Positions 51,861-60,662 of a stretch of 64,000 nucleotides of DNA are shown one piece after another. A model generated the notes under the pieces. The model saw only the letters and a list, made by a program, of their open reading frames with translations. It was not told where the DNA came from and made no database searches. How positions within the stretch are numbered: position 1 is the first letter of the stretch; every line of letters starts with the position of its first letter. The translations under genes were made by a program, and so were the position numbers. The stretch comes from Amycolatopsis sp. cg9 (GTDB lineage: Bacteria > Actinomycetota > Actinomycetes > Mycobacteriales > Pseudonocardiaceae): positions 3,348,001-3,412,000 of the forward strand of contig NZ_CP166850.1 of assembly GCF_041346945.1 (NCBI RefSeq), given 5' to 3'.

Positions 51861-52376
51861 GTGAGCCCGTCGGTCCGGGTCCGCACGCCGGGCGAGCTGC
51901 GGAAGGCCCGGCGCAAAGCGCATCCCTGCTGGGGCCACCTGGTGGCCGCCCCGCTCTGGCCGTTGCACGGCGCGAACCTGGGCACGCTGCTGCGCACGTG
52001 CGACGCGGTCGGCGCGTGCCTGGCCGTCCCGCGGTTCCCGTGGGTGCCCGAAGCGCTGCGACGCGGGAACACGTTGCGGCGCCCGGCATGCGTGCACTGG
52101 GTGCACGACCCGCCGGGCTGGCTGGCCCGCGAACGGGCGGCCGGCACCCGGGTGGTCGGCGTCGAGCTGGCGGAGGAAGCGGTGCGGCTGGCCGACCTGC
52201 CGGCGGCCCGCGGCCGCACGATCGCCGTGCTCGGCCACGAGCAGACCGGCATCCCGCCGGAGGTGCTGGACCTGCTCGACAGCGTCGTCGAGATCCCGAT
52301 GGTCGGCATCGGCGCCAGCCTGAACGTCGCCGTGGCCGGCAGCCTCGTGCTCTACAAACTCTCTGGACTGGTGTGA
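51861..52376 (+). CDS. TrmH/SpoU-family RNA 2'-O-methyltransferase
   Basis: The predicted 171-residue protein is a minimal SPOUT methyltransferase with the deep trefoil knot. The three family motifs are present: GANLGTLLRTCDAVGA (motif 1), IAVLGHEQTGIPPEVLDLLD (motif 2) and IPMVGIGASLNVAVAGSLVL (motif 3). The target, tRNA or rRNA ribose, cannot be told. The start is a GTG at 51861. The stop overlaps the next GTG as GTGTGA. Confidence 0.9.
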   Translation: MSPSVRVRTPGELRKARRKAHPCWGHLVAAPLWPLHGANLGTLLRTCDAVGACLAVPRFPWVPEALRRGNTLRRPACVHWVHDPPGWLARERAAGTRVVGVELAEEAVRLADLPAARGRTIAVLGHEQTGIPPEVLDLLDSVVEIPMVGIGASLNVAVAGSLVLYKLSGLV

Positions 52377-52927
52377 GCGGAACTCTGAAGTGGACAGTCG
52401 CGGAAAACGCGTCGTGGTGCGACCTGGTGTGCGGTGGGCGGTTCGGCCCGCGGGCGTGGACCAGCCCCACCCGCACCCGGGAGTACTACCCGGACGCGGT
52501 GACCCTGACCCACGACACCACCGCCGCCGATGTGCTCCCGTACATCGACGATTCCGCGGGCTGCTCGGTGAAGGACAGCTTCGCGACCCTGGACCTGCCG
52601 GGCTTCTCGGTGCTGTTCGAAGCGACGTGGCTCGCCTGCGGCCCGGGCGTCCCCGAACCGGGCTGGCACCGGACGGCGTCGCCGCTGGGGCCATCGGTGG
52701 CGCTGCTGTCCCACGGCGAGCACCGGGTGGTGGCCCACCGCGGCGAGAACGTGGTCGGGCTGTACGACTTCTCGGCCCCACCCGAATCCTGGCCGGGCGC
52801 GGTCGCGGCGGTGGCAGCGGCGTTCCCCGGCGTCCCGGTGGTCGGCTACGAACACGGCGACACCCTGCGGCTCGCACTGCACCACGGCGCGCGGCCGCTG
52901 GGCCCGTTGCGCGTCTGGGTGCGTTAG
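52373..52927 (+). CDS. Hypothetical protein coupled to TrmH-like gene
   Basis: The predicted 184-residue soluble protein has unknown function. It starts MSGTLKWTVAENASWCDLVC. It contains many Trp and His residues, segments VLFEATWLACGPGVPEPGWH and VVGYEHGDTLRLALHHGARP, and no signal or membrane helix. Its GTG lies inside the last codons of the methyltransferase gene (four-base overlap), so the two are translationally coupled. The C-terminal half has the look of a GNAT-like or small alpha/beta fold, without a clear motif. Confidence 0.7.
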   Translation: MSGTLKWTVAENASWCDLVCGGRFGPRAWTSPTRTREYYPDAVTLTHDTTAADVLPYIDDSAGCSVKDSFATLDLPGFSVLFEATWLACGPGVPEPGWHRTASPLGPSVALLSHGEHRVVAHRGENVVGLYDFSAPPESWPGAVAAVAAAFPGVPVVGYEHGDTLRLALHHGARPLGPLRVWVR

Positions 52928-53514
52928 CTCGTCTTGGCCGCGGCCTTGGCGGCCTTCTTGAACGCCCGGACCTCGGCCAGGGTCTCGGCACTGGTGACGT
53001 CCGCGATCGACCGGCGCGAGCCGCGGTCCCCGTACGCGCCGGCGGCTTCGCGCCAGCCCTTCGGCTGAACGCCGCGCTGCTTGCCCAGCAGGGCCAGGAA
53101 GATCTTGGCCTTCTGTTCGCCGAACCCGGGCAGGGCCCGCAGGCGCTTGAGGACCTCGGGGCCATCGGGCTTCGGACGGCCGTCGAGCCAGATTCCTTCG
53201 GTGCGGCCGTCGTAGTTCTCGATGATGTGCTGCGCGAGCGCGTGGACGCGGCGGGCCATCGAGCCGCCGTAGCGGTGGATGGCGGGCGGTACGACGCACA
53301 TCTCGACGAATGCCTCGACGTCGGTGGCGGCGATCTTCTGCAGCGAGAACCCGTCCATCCGGTCGGCGATCTTCCGCGGGCCGGCGAAGGCGTGCTCCAT
53401 GGGGTACTGCTGGTCCAGGAGCATCCCGACGAGCAGGGCGAACGGGTCTTCGTTGAGCAGCTTGTCGCCCGCCGGGTCGCCGGTCAGGTGGAGTTCGCGC
53501 AGCATGCCGGTCAT
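52924..53514 (-). CDS. HhH-GPD base-excision repair protein
   Basis: The predicted 196-residue protein belongs to the helix-hairpin-helix DNA glycosylase superfamily. It contains PFALLVGMLLDQQYPMEHAF (the first helix pair, analogous to the Q-Q-x motif), the hairpin LRALPGFGEQKAKIFLALLG and a C-terminal Lys/Ala-rich tail. It lacks the FeS cluster cysteines. Actinobacterial members are of uncharacterised specificity. The ATG at 53514 overlaps the stop of the upstream DUF2165 gene. Confidence 0.9.
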   Translation of the reverse strand: MTGMLRELHLTGDPAGDKLLNEDPFALLVGMLLDQQYPMEHAFAGPRKIADRMDGFSLQKIAATDVEAFVEMCVVPPAIHRYGGSMARRVHALAQHIIENYDGRTEGIWLDGRPKPDGPEVLKRLRALPGFGEQKAKIFLALLGKQRGVQPKGWREAAGAYGDRGSRRSIADVTSAETLAEVRAFKKAAKAAAKTS

Positions 53515-54014
53515 CTTGACACAGCTTGCTTCTCCGGCAGGTGCGCGACGACCAGTGCCACCGTCGCGATGAGGAAGTTCTGCAACGCCGGCTGCAGCCC
53601 GTTCCACTTCTCCGACTGCCACATCTGGAACCACTCGCCGCCGATCGCCAGGAAGCCGACGCCGAACAGCAGGATCCACATCACCCAGCCGAGGGTGGCG
53701 AGGCGCCGGGCGGTCGCGTCGCGGCCGCGGAGCCACTGGACCAGTGCCGCGATCAGCGCCAGCGCGCTCAGCGCCTCCCACGCGATGATCACGACGTACG
53801 CGGTGTTCTGCAGGCCCGGGCTGGTGATCGCGCGCCACATCATGTCCGGCGAGCGGAACGTCGTGTCCATCGCGAGCACGTGCTGGACGAACGCCTGGTT
53901 CGTGCCGAAGTCGGTGATGTTGCCGAACGCGATGAGCGCCATCTGGAGCGCGGTCATCGCGGTGAGGACGACGACCGCGGAGCGCAGGCCGCCGATCCTG
54001 GCTGAAAACCCCAT
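53511..54014 (-). CDS. DUF2165 membrane protein
   Basis: The predicted 167-residue protein has four transmembrane helices (about 8-30, 72-94, 105-126 and 140-160). It carries the DUF2165 pattern NITDFGTNQAFVQHVLAMDT, WRAITSPGLQNTAYVVIIAW and FLAIGGEWFQMWQSEKWNG. The role is unknown. It is followed by the HhH-GPD gene with an ATGA overlap. Confidence 0.9.
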   Translation of the reverse strand: MGFSARIGGLRSAVVVLTAMTALQMALIAFGNITDFGTNQAFVQHVLAMDTTFRSPDMMWRAITSPGLQNTAYVVIIAWEALSALALIAALVQWLRGRDATARRLATLGWVMWILLFGVGFLAIGGEWFQMWQSEKWNGLQPALQNFLIATVALVVAHLPEKQAVSR

Positions 54015-54035
54015 GTCCGCAGCGTAACGACGCCG

Positions 54036-54812
54036 TCACCGGGTTTTCGCGTACCGCGACGGCGTCGTCCCCAGGTACCGCTTGAAGTGCCGCGTCAGGT
54101 GCGCCTGGTCGCTGAACCCGGCCGCGGCGGCGACCTCGGCCGCCGGGGCGCCGTCCAGCAGCAACCGGCGGGCGCGGTCGACGCGGCGGCCCGTCAGGTA
54201 GCGGTGCGGTGGCAGCCCGAACCGCGCCCCGAAGCAGCGGACGAGGTACGCCGGGTGTGCGCCGAGCGTCTCGCCGGCTTCGGCGAGCGTCAGCGCTTCG
54301 GGCAGCTTCGCGTCGAGGAGGTCCCGCAAATCCTCCGCCAGCCCGCGCTTCGGTTCCGGGGAGACCGGCCGGCCCAGGTGGGTTCGCAGCCGGTCGGCCA
54401 CCAGGGCGAGCCGGCTCTCGGCCTCCAGCGCGTCGCCGGGGTGGGCGAGGGACTCGTGCAGCTGGTGGATGCGGGTCCGCAGCAGGCCGTCGGCGACGCT
54501 CGGCCGGTCCACCGCGGCCCCGATCAGGTCGTCGCCCAGCACCGACGTGTCCAGGTACAGCACGCGCTTGCGGAAGCCGTGGCTGGTCGCGGCCCGCCCG
54601 TCGTGGGCGACGTTCGGCGGCAGCAGCGTCACGGCCGGCCCGAGGGCGCCGTGGTGGTGGCGGTCGAGGTCGTAGCGGATGACGCCGTCGTCGACGATCA
54701 GCAGCGTCCACGTGTCGTGCGTGTGCAGCGGGTACGCGTGCGTCGTGAAGCGGGCGTGGAAGACCTCGGCGATCCCGGGGATCGCCGGCCGCCAGGCTTC
54801 GACGTGCGCCAT
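54036..54812 (-). CDS. AraC-family regulator with cupin-like sensor domain
   Basis: The predicted 258-residue regulator has an N-terminal AraC-binding cupin domain (FHARFTTHAYPLHTHDTWTL, with His residues that could hold a ligand) and a C-terminal double helix-turn-helix (ALTLAEAGETLGAHPAYLVR, then EVAAAAGFSDQAHLTRHFKR). I chose the ATG at 54812; TACGTT six bases upstream suggests a leaderless start. A TTG at 54827 is the other option. It diverges from a DUF2000 gene, a frequent pairing. Confidence 0.9.
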   Translation of the reverse strand: MAHVEAWRPAIPGIAEVFHARFTTHAYPLHTHDTWTLLIVDDGVIRYDLDRHHHGALGPAVTLLPPNVAHDGRAATSHGFRKRVLYLDTSVLGDDLIGAAVDRPSVADGLLRTRIHQLHESLAHPGDALEAESRLALVADRLRTHLGRPVSPEPKRGLAEDLRDLLDAKLPEALTLAEAGETLGAHPAYLVRCFGARFGLPPHRYLTGRRVDRARRLLLDGAPAAEVAAAAGFSDQAHLTRHFKRYLGTTPSRYAKTR

Positions 54813-54862
54813 GTCAAGAACGTACAAGACGCACGGGTGGCCGGCGGGCGAGTCTTCGGGGC

Positions 54863-55276
54863 ATGAGTTCCTTCGACACGAAGATCGCCGTCCTGCTCCG
54901 CGACGACCTGGCGTCCTGGCAGCGGCTGAACGTCACCGCGTTCCTGGTGAGCGGGATCGCCCACGTGACCCCGGAGCTGATGGGCGAGCCCTACGAAGAC
55001 GCCGACGGCACGGCGTACCTGCCGATGTTCGGCCAGCCGGTGATGGTCTTCTCGGGCACCGCGGACGTCCTCACCGCGGCGCACACGCGCGCCCTGGGCC
55101 GCGGCCTGCGGATTTCGATCTTCACCGACGAGCTGTTCCACACCGGCAACGACGTCGACAACCGGGCCGCGGTGCGCGCGGTGCCGGGGGAGAAGCTGGC
55201 GCTGGCCGGGCTCGCGGTCCACGGCCCGAAGAACGCGGTGGACAAGATCCTCAAGGGCGCGTCCCTGCACCGTTGA
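54863..55276 (+). CDS. DUF2000-family protein
   Basis: The predicted 137-residue cytosolic protein starts MSSFDTKIAVLLRDDLASWQ, with NVTAFLVSGIA, LPMFGQPVMVFSG and FTDELFHTGNDVDNRAAVRA. DUF2000 proteins resemble peptidyl-tRNA hydrolase II folds, and their role is unknown. It is divergent from, and probably controlled by, the AraC regulator. Confidence 0.9.
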   Translation: MSSFDTKIAVLLRDDLASWQRLNVTAFLVSGIAHVTPELMGEPYEDADGTAYLPMFGQPVMVFSGTADVLTAAHTRALGRGLRISIFTDELFHTGNDVDNRAAVRAVPGEKLALAGLAVHGPKNAVDKILKGASLHR

Positions 55277-55360
55277 GTAGAAATCCCCTGTCCCCGTGGG
55301 CCCGGCGCTGCCAGCATGATCGGCGAGCCGCGAAAAAGCGGCCGGAAATGGGGAGAATCC

Positions 55361-55849
55361 GTGAAATCACTGCATCGCGCCGGCGTGGTCCTGACGGCGG
55401 CGGCCGGGCTGGGCCTGGCGCTCGTCCCGGTCGCTTCGGCGGACCCGGCGCAGACGGTGAGCTACACCTCGGAAGACGGCGCCTGGCCGATGCAGGGCAG
55501 CGTCCAGTACTCGTCGCCGGGCGCCGAGATCACCGTGCGGGAGCGCGACGGCAAGCTGGTGATCGACGTCGACGCGGGCTTCGACTACCTGCGCGTCGAG
55601 CTGAGCGCGCCGGCCGGGGAAACCCTGCACACCGGGCAGTACACGGGTGCGCGCTACCGCGGCCCGGAAGACCCGGCGCTGAGCACACCGGGCTTCTCGG
55701 CGATCACCGCCGGCTTCGGCTGCGGCGACGACTACGCGGACTTCACGATCGACCGCCTCGACGCGACCGGCGTGGACCTGACGTTCGTCCAGCACTGCGG
55801 CAGCCCGGACGGCCCGGCGACCCGCGGCGAGGTCCACTTCACCGCCTGA
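55361..55849 (+). CDS. Secreted protein, unknown function
   Basis: The predicted 162-residue protein has a Sec signal peptide (MKSLHRAGVVLTAAAGLGLALVP), with probable cleavage after ASA near residue 27. The mature part is a beta-rich domain of about 135 residues with two cysteines (GFGCGDD and QHCGSPD) that may bond. GGGGAG precedes the GTG at 55361; an in-frame ATG at 55316 would bury the signal peptide. Its 3' end overlaps the convergent gene by 11 bases. Confidence 0.75.
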   Translation: MKSLHRAGVVLTAAAGLGLALVPVASADPAQTVSYTSEDGAWPMQGSVQYSSPGAEITVRERDGKLVIDVDAGFDYLRVELSAPAGETLHTGQYTGARYRGPEDPALSTPGFSAITAGFGCGDDYADFTIDRLDATGVDLTFVQHCGSPDGPATRGEVHFTA

Positions 55850-56525
55850 GCCGCTCGACCGGCGGCAAGACCCCGGTGGTCACCCAGGTGACCCAGTCCG
55901 CGGGCTCGAACACGCAGTTGCCGGACGACACCCGGCTCGCGTGCCTGCCGAGCAGCTGCACCGAGCGCCACAGCTCGTCGTCGGCGTCGTGGCGCTCGAA
56001 CGCGACCGGGGCGGTCGCCCGGCAGAAGACGCCGGTCAGCGAACTCGCCAGCCGGTCCCGGCGCTGGAGGAACCAGCCGCCGGGATCGGTGGGCGTGCCC
56101 GCCTCGCCGCCGTAGGTGCGCCACACGACGTCCCGCTCCAGCCGCGTCGCGAGGCCGAGCGCGTCGGCGGACTCGAAGGCGCAGCGATCCGGGTACGGCG
56201 AGGGCGGCACCGGCCGCGGCTCGACCCCGAGCGACTCGAGCTCGAAGGCGGCAGCCGTCACGCGGATCCGCAGCGGGGCGAAGAACTCGACCGTCACGAG
56301 GCCGTCGTGTTCCCAGCTCCACGGTTCTTCCAGCGAGTGGTCCGCCGACGGCGGCTCGGCCGCTTCCAGCTCGGCCGGGTCGGCGCTCAGCTCGAAGACC
56401 TCGACGACCGAGACCTCACCCGGTACGAGCCGGTACTCCACGTACGCCTCGAGCCGCAGCGAGACCCGGCTGCCGTCCGTGGTGACCTCCGTCAGGTGGC
56501 CGTCGACGAACCGCTCGAGGTTCAC
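55839..56525 (-). CDS. Hypothetical protein coupled to methyltransferase
   Basis: The predicted 228-residue soluble protein is not recognised. It begins MNLERFVDGHLTEVTTDGSR, is acidic, and has a segment RCAFESADALGLATRLERDVVWRTYGGE (about 130-157) followed by PGGWFLQRRDRLASSLTGVF, with many conserved-looking Trp. The GTG at 56525 overlaps the upstream methyltransferase stop by four bases (GTGA), showing coupling. The pair could modify and process one substrate, which is inference. Confidence 0.7.
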   Translation of the reverse strand: MNLERFVDGHLTEVTTDGSRVSLRLEAYVEYRLVPGEVSVVEVFELSADPAELEAAEPPSADHSLEEPWSWEHDGLVTVEFFAPLRIRVTAAAFELESLGVEPRPVPPSPYPDRCAFESADALGLATRLERDVVWRTYGGEAGTPTDPGGWFLQRRDRLASSLTGVFCRATAPVAFERHDADDELWRSVQLLGRHASRVSSGNCVFEPADWVTWVTTGVLPPVERLRR

Positions 56526-57139
56526 GGAGCCGTCGCGTGCACCAGGAACACGCTGCGCACCCGGTCGCCGCCCTCGACGGTGAACGTCCGCGCCGAAGCG
56601 TCCACGAACCCCGCTGACGTCGCCAGAGCCGCCGCTCCGGCGTCGTCGGTCGGGAACGACAGGTCCCGCGGCACGAAGTCCGCGAACGCCCCCGACGGCT
56701 TGAACCGCGCCCCCGAAACGACCGAAAACGCCAGCCGGCCGCCCGGCCGGAGCACCCGCAGCCAGTCCTCGAACGCGACCGCCCCGAGGAAGTGCAGCGA
56801 CGACGCGCACAGCACGACGTCGGCCGAGCCGTCCGCCGCCGGCATCGGGACCGCGGGCGCGACCTGCCACGAGATCACCCCGGACGGGTCCAGCGTGGGC
56901 GCCTTCGCCGTCGCACGGGCGAGCATCGCCGGCGACAGGTCGACCGCCAGCACCCGAGCCGGCTTCAGACGCAACGCCGCGTACGCCGCGAAGCCGGTCC
57001 CGGTCGCGACGTCGAGCACCAGCTCCGGCTCCGGCGGCAGCGGCTCGACCAGCGCCTCGGCCACGGAAACGTGGAAGGTGTCTTCGTCGTAGTGCTCGGC
57101 CGTGCCGTCGAAGAGGGCTGCCCTCGCGTCGTGGTCCAC
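56522..57139 (-). CDS. SAM-dependent methyltransferase (class I)
   Basis: The predicted 205-residue protein has the SAM-binding core: ELVLDVATGTGFAAYAALRL (motif I), VLAVDLSPAMLARA (motif II), ADVVLCASSLHFLG and LRVLRPGGRLAFSVVSGA. It opens with the FDGTAEHYDE pattern of UbiE/Methyltransf_11 proteins. The GTG at 57139 lacks a strong ribosome site. It is translationally coupled to the next hypothetical gene. Its substrate is unknown. Confidence 0.88.
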   Translation of the reverse strand: MDHDARAALFDGTAEHYDEDTFHVSVAEALVEPLPPEPELVLDVATGTGFAAYAALRLKPARVLAVDLSPAMLARATAKAPTLDPSGVISWQVAPAVPMPAADGSADVVLCASSLHFLGAVAFEDWLRVLRPGGRLAFSVVSGARFKPSGAFADFVPRDLSFPTDDAGAAALATSAGFVDASARTFTVEGGDRVRSVFLVHATAP

Positions 57140-57148
57140 GGACCCAAC

Positions 57149-57529
57149 CTAGCCGGGCCCACCAGTCGTTTTCAGCGGACGACGGCCGGCGAACCCCAGG
57201 TCGGTGCGGTGGTACCAGCCCAGCTCGCGATCACCCTCGAGCCAGCACAGCAGCACGTCGGTGCCGTCGAGCTCGGCCGGGAAGTCGACCAGCAGCGGCG
57301 CGAACCCCTTGAGCTCGGCGCCGGTGCGCTGGACCGTCGTCATGAGCTCGTCGAGGCGGGCCTGCGCGGCCTTCCACTCGGGCAGTCCGCCCAGCTCGGT
57401 GGTCCGGCCGCCCGGGCGCAGCGACGCCGCGAGCTCGGCGGCGTCGGCGCGGACGCGCACCAGTTCGTCGAGGACCGGCCGCAGCCGCGCCAGTTCGTCG
57501 CGTGCTTCCGCGACGGTGAACAGTCCCAT
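57149..57529 (-). CDS. DUF2203 protein
   Basis: The predicted 126-residue protein begins MGLFTVAEARDELARLRPVL and ends with the DUF2203 signature GFAPLLVDFPAELDGTDVLL and LGWYHRTDLGFAGRRPL. The first half is a coiled-coil-like helix. The function is unknown. It is the first of three same-strand genes, nine bases from the methyltransferase. Confidence 0.88.
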   Translation of the reverse strand: MGLFTVAEARDELARLRPVLDELVRVRADAAELAASLRPGGRTTELGGLPEWKAAQARLDELMTTVQRTGAELKGFAPLLVDFPAELDGTDVLLCWLEGDRELGWYHRTDLGFAGRRPLKTTGGPG

Positions 57530-57554
57530 CCGCCGATTTTGCCACCGGCGGGGT

Positions 57555-58064
57555 TCAGGCCTCCCGGCGCCGCCGCACCAGCGCGTTGGCCAGCCCGCTG
57601 CCGACCAGCAGGAAGCCCACGCCGAGCAGCCCGCCGATGAAGAGGAAGTCCATGACGCCGTAGGCGATGTCGCTCTTCGGCATCAGGTTGACCAGCCGGA
57701 ACCCCCACTCGGGCACCGCCATCGAGGCGACGCCGGGCAGCACGCCGTAGATCAGCCCGCCCAGGATCGGGCCGACCGCGGACAGCGCGCCGAGCGCGGC
57801 GACGACCAGCAGCAGGATCGCCCCGCCGGCCAGCAGCGCGATGCCCAGCGCGTCGCGGTTGGTGCTGAGGGTGGCTTGGATCAGCTGCTGCTGGCGCAGC
57901 CCGCCCCAGCTCAGCAGCCCGAGGGCCACCGGTGTGAGCACGAGCCCGCCCAGTGCGCTGACGACGTGCGCGCCACCTCGGCGCGGCCGTTCGTCGCGAA
58001 CGTCGGTGCTGTCTTCGTAGTCTTCGTAGTCGTCTTCGTAGTCGGCGTACCGATGGGTCGACAT
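57555..58064 (-). CDS. Membrane protein with Tyr/Asp-rich N-terminus
   Basis: The predicted 169-residue protein has an acidic N-terminus with repeated YEDDYEDYED units, then four hydrophobic helices (about 36-56, 72-95, 100-120 and 138-160) and a basic RRRREA end. No family is recognised. The ATG at 58064 has GGGAGG about eight bases upstream, which fixes the start well downstream of other in-frame codons. It lies just upstream of, and divergent from, icd. Confidence 0.75.
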   Translation of the reverse strand: MSTHRYADYEDDYEDYEDSTDVRDERPRRGGAHVVSALGGLVLTPVALGLLSWGGLRQQQLIQATLSTNRDALGIALLAGGAILLLVVAALGALSAVGPILGGLIYGVLPGVASMAVPEWGFRLVNLMPKSDIAYGVMDFLFIGGLLGVGFLLVGSGLANALVRRRREA

Positions 58065-58321
58065 GGCCGTCACCTCCCGCATGATGAGTTCACGGGTGGC
58101 ATCGTGCCTTGGTTCACCGCGGAACGCGACGCTCTCTCGGCGAGCGGTCGGCTGAGCCGAACGGTCGGCTCGGCCCCGTGAGCTGTGCCACAACGGGCGG
58201 GTGGAGACTTGATACCGGCCACTACTGGAACCATCCAGCTCGGTCAAGCAGTACGCTTGTACCGCTACCGGCGAGACTTAAAAGAAGAACGCGAAGATCC
58301 GCGGAAGGAGCACCGCTGCTC

Positions 58322-59545
58322 ATGGCCAAGATCAAGGTCCAGGGCACCGTCGTCGAACTCGACGGCGATGAGATGACCCGCATCATCTGGCAGTTCATCA
58401 AGGACAAGCTGATCCACCCGTACCTGGACGTGAACCTGGACTACTACGACCTGGGTATCGAGGAGCGGGACCGCACCGACGACCAGGTCACGGTCGACTC
58501 CGCGAACGCGATCAAGAAGCACGGCGTGGGCGTCAAGTGCGCCACGATCACCCCCGACGAGGCCCGCGTCGAGGAGTTCGGCCTCAAGAAGATGTGGCTG
58601 TCCCCGAACGGGACGATCCGCAACATCCTCGGCGGCGTGATCTTCCGCGAGCCGATCGTCATCCAGAACATCCCGCGGCTGGTGCCGACGTGGACGAAGC
58701 CGATCATCATCGGCCGCCACGCCCACGGCGACCAGTACAAGGCCACCAACTTCAAGGTGCCGGGCCCGGGCAAGCTGACCGTCAGCTACACCCCGGACGA
58801 CGGCTCCGAGCCGATGGAGTTCCAGGTCGCCCAGTTCCCCGAGGGTGGCGGCGTCGCCATGGGGATGTACAACTTCAAGAAGTCGATCGAGGACTTCGCG
58901 CGCGCGTCGCTGCAGTACGGCCTCGACCGCGGCCTGCCGGTCTACCTCTCCACCAAGAACACCATCCTCAAGGCCTACGACGGCCAGTTCAAGGACGTGT
59001 TCGAGGAGATCTTCCAGAACGAGTTCAAGGCCGACTTCGACGCCAAGGGCATCTCCTACGAGCACCGCCTGATCGACGACATGGTCGCCGCGGCGATGAA
59101 GTGGGAGGGCGGCTACGTCTGGGCGTGCAAGAACTACGACGGTGACGTCCAGTCCGACACGGTCGCGCAGGGCTTCGGCTCGCTCGGCCTGATGACGTCG
59201 GTGCTGCGCACGCCGGACGGCCGGACCGTCGAGGCCGAGGCCGCGCACGGCACGGTGACCCGGCACTACCGCCAGCACCAGCAGGGCAAGCCGACGTCGA
59301 CGAACCCGATCGCGTCGATCTACGCCTGGACCCGCGGCCTCGAGCACCGCGGCAAGCTGGACGGCAACCAGGAGCTGATCGGCTTCGCGAACAAGCTGGA
59401 GCAGGTCGTCGTCGAGACCGTCGAGAGCGGCCAGATGACGAAGGACCTCGCGCTGCTCATCAGCAAGGACCAGCCGTGGCAGACGACCGAGGAGTTCCTC
59501 GCGACGCTGGACGACAACCTGGCGAAGAAGATCGCCCAGGGCTGA
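58322..59545 (+). CDS. icd: NADP-dependent isocitrate dehydrogenase
   Basis: The predicted 407-residue homodimeric enzyme makes 2-oxoglutarate and NADPH in the TCA cycle. It is of the short eukaryote-like type also found as mycobacterial Icd1. It begins [20 protein letters not shown]. It contains the substrate loop [41 protein letters not shown], the metal-site Asp in [11 protein letters not shown] and NADP-binding [19 protein letters not shown] lies 11 bases before the ATG at 58322. TACGCT near 58252 may be its -10. A strong terminator follows. Confidence 0.98.
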   Translation: MAKIKVQGTVVELDGDEMTRIIWQFIKDKLIHPYLDVNLDYYDLGIEERDRTDDQVTVDSANAIKKHGVGVKCATITPDEARVEEFGLKKMWLSPNGTIRNILGGVIFREPIVIQNIPRLVPTWTKPIIIGRHAHGDQYKATNFKVPGPGKLTVSYTPDDGSEPMEFQVAQFPEGGGVAMGMYNFKKSIEDFARASLQYGLDRGLPVYLSTKNTILKAYDGQFKDVFEEIFQNEFKADFDAKGISYEHRLIDDMVAAAMKWEGGYVWACKNYDGDVQSDTVAQGFGSLGLMTSVLRTPDGRTVEAEAAHGTVTRHYRQHQQGKPTSTNPIASIYAWTRGLEHRGKLDGNQELIGFANKLEQVVVETVESGQMTKDLALLISKDQPWQTTEEFLATLDDNLAKKIAQG

Positions 59546-59558
59546 GTTCTCCCCTCGA

Positions 59559-59596
59559 GAAAGCCCCCTTCCCGATTCGTCGGGAAGGGGGCTTTC
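59559..59596 (+). terminator. 17-bp perfect hairpin terminator after icd
   Basis: GAAAGCCCCCTTCCCGA (59559-59575) pairs with TCGGGAAGGGGGCTTTC (59580-59596) around a TTCG tetraloop. The stem ends in CTTTCCTTC on the plus strand. This is an unusually stable terminator 13 bases after the icd stop. Confidence 0.92.
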
Positions 59597-59729
59597 CTTC
59601 GTTCACAGCGCGTCACCTCGCGGTGACTTCGTTGGCGCCTCCGGGTGGTTGCTGCGTACGGCGCTGTCGGTCCGGGTAAAGGATTGCCTACCCTTGGCGG
59701 AGGACGGGGCTCGCGGGTTGGAGGAAGGC

Positions 59730-60026
59730 ATGTCGAAGAAGACTCTGATCATCTTGGGCGCCATCGTCCTGGTCATCGTCGTGTACGCCATGAACACGGG
59801 CAAGCAGGCTTCGGGCGCTTCGGCCACCGGCTGCAAGGTGACCGTGACCGCGGACGTCCTGAACGCCCGCGAAACGGCGGACGGCAACGCCAAGATCGTC
59901 GGCAAGTACCTCCGCGACGCCCAGTTCGACGCCTTGCCGGGCGTGCAGAACGGCTTCCGCAAGGTCGCCGACGACAAGTGGGTGGCGGCCGCGTTCACCC
60001 AGCCCGTCGAGGGCTCCACCTGCTGA
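59730..60026 (+). CDS. Small membrane-anchored SH3-like protein
   Basis: The predicted 98-residue protein has a short KK start, one transmembrane helix (about 5-20; LIILGAIVLVIVVYAM) and an exported domain resembling a bacterial SH3 fold (TGCKVTVTADVLNARETADGN and a WVAAAF strand) with two cysteines. Such domains often bind cell-wall peptides. GAGGAAGG precedes the ATG at 59730. It converges on the membrane gene at 60031. Confidence 0.8.
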   Translation: MSKKTLIILGAIVLVIVVYAMNTGKQASGASATGCKVTVTADVLNARETADGNAKIVGKYLRDAQFDALPGVQNGFRKVADDKWVAAAFTQPVEGSTC

Positions 60027-60030
60027 TCCG

Positions 60031-60579
60031 TCAGACGCCGAGCAGGTCGGCCGCGAGCGTGGCGACACCGAACGCCGCGGCCGACAGGCCGAGCGTGCGA
60101 GCGCGCTTCGGATCGCGCTTCGCGGCGGCGCGCCAGTAAAGGCCGATGCCGACGGCCAGCACCAGCAGTTCGACGACGGCCGAGACGGCGGGCAGCCGCC
60201 AGAGCCCGAAGCCGAACGTGGGCAGGTCACCGGCGTTGCCGGGCAGGATCGGCAGGTCGGCGCGGTGCACGACCAGGTCGAGCAGCCAGTGCGAGAACAC
60301 GACTCCGCCGAGGACGAGCCCGGCTTCCCGGCCGAGCCAGCGGCTCGCGACCGCGCCGAAGAGGGCGGCGAGCACGAGCGCGCCGACGAGCGAGTGCGTG
60401 TAGTCGGCGTGGATGACGCCGCCGCCGTAGCCCGCGCCGTCGACCGTCTCGACGCCGCTCAGGTAGAGCGGCACGAACACGACGTCGAGCCAGGCGGTGG
60501 CGAGCATGAGCGTCCAGACGGGGATCGACGGCCGGCCCGCCTTGACGGCGGCGGCCAGCCCGAAGTGGCCGGCGATCAT
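60031..60579 (-). CDS. Polytopic membrane protein, metal-dependent hydrolase-like
   Basis: The predicted 182-residue protein has four or five transmembrane helices. Conserved polar residues within or near them include MIAGHFGLA, LDVVFVPL, HADYTHSLVGALVLAA and VFSHWLLDLVVHRADLP. Such His/Asp patterns recur in the YdjM-like membrane-bound hydrolase group (DUF457-related). Catalysis is not demonstrated. It follows a 28-residue gene and a TetR gene with ATGA overlaps, in one operon. Confidence 0.75.
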   Translation of the reverse strand: MIAGHFGLAAAVKAGRPSIPVWTLMLATAWLDVVFVPLYLSGVETVDGAGYGGGVIHADYTHSLVGALVLAALFGAVASRWLGREAGLVLGGVVFSHWLLDLVVHRADLPILPGNAGDLPTFGFGLWRLPAVSAVVELLVLAVGIGLYWRAAAKRDPKRARTLGLSAAAFGVATLAADLLGV

Positions 60580-60662
60580 CTGCGGGCCTCCGTCCAGGGG
60601 AAGCGGGCGTCGAGCACGCCCAGCCCGACGGTGAAGAGGAGCACGGCGAGGATGAAGCTCAT
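60576..60662 (-). CDS. 28-residue single-helix membrane peptide
   Basis: A short frame runs from ATG 60662 to TGA at 60578-60576. It begins MSFILAVLLFTVGLGVLDAR and ends FPWTEARR, a single hydrophobic helix. Its ATG overlaps the TetR stop and its TGA overlaps the start of the next gene (both ATGA-type), so it is probably translated as the coupling link of a three-gene operon. Automated annotation would usually miss it because of its size. Confidence 0.55.
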   Translation of the reverse strand: MSFILAVLLFTVGLGVLDARFPWTEARR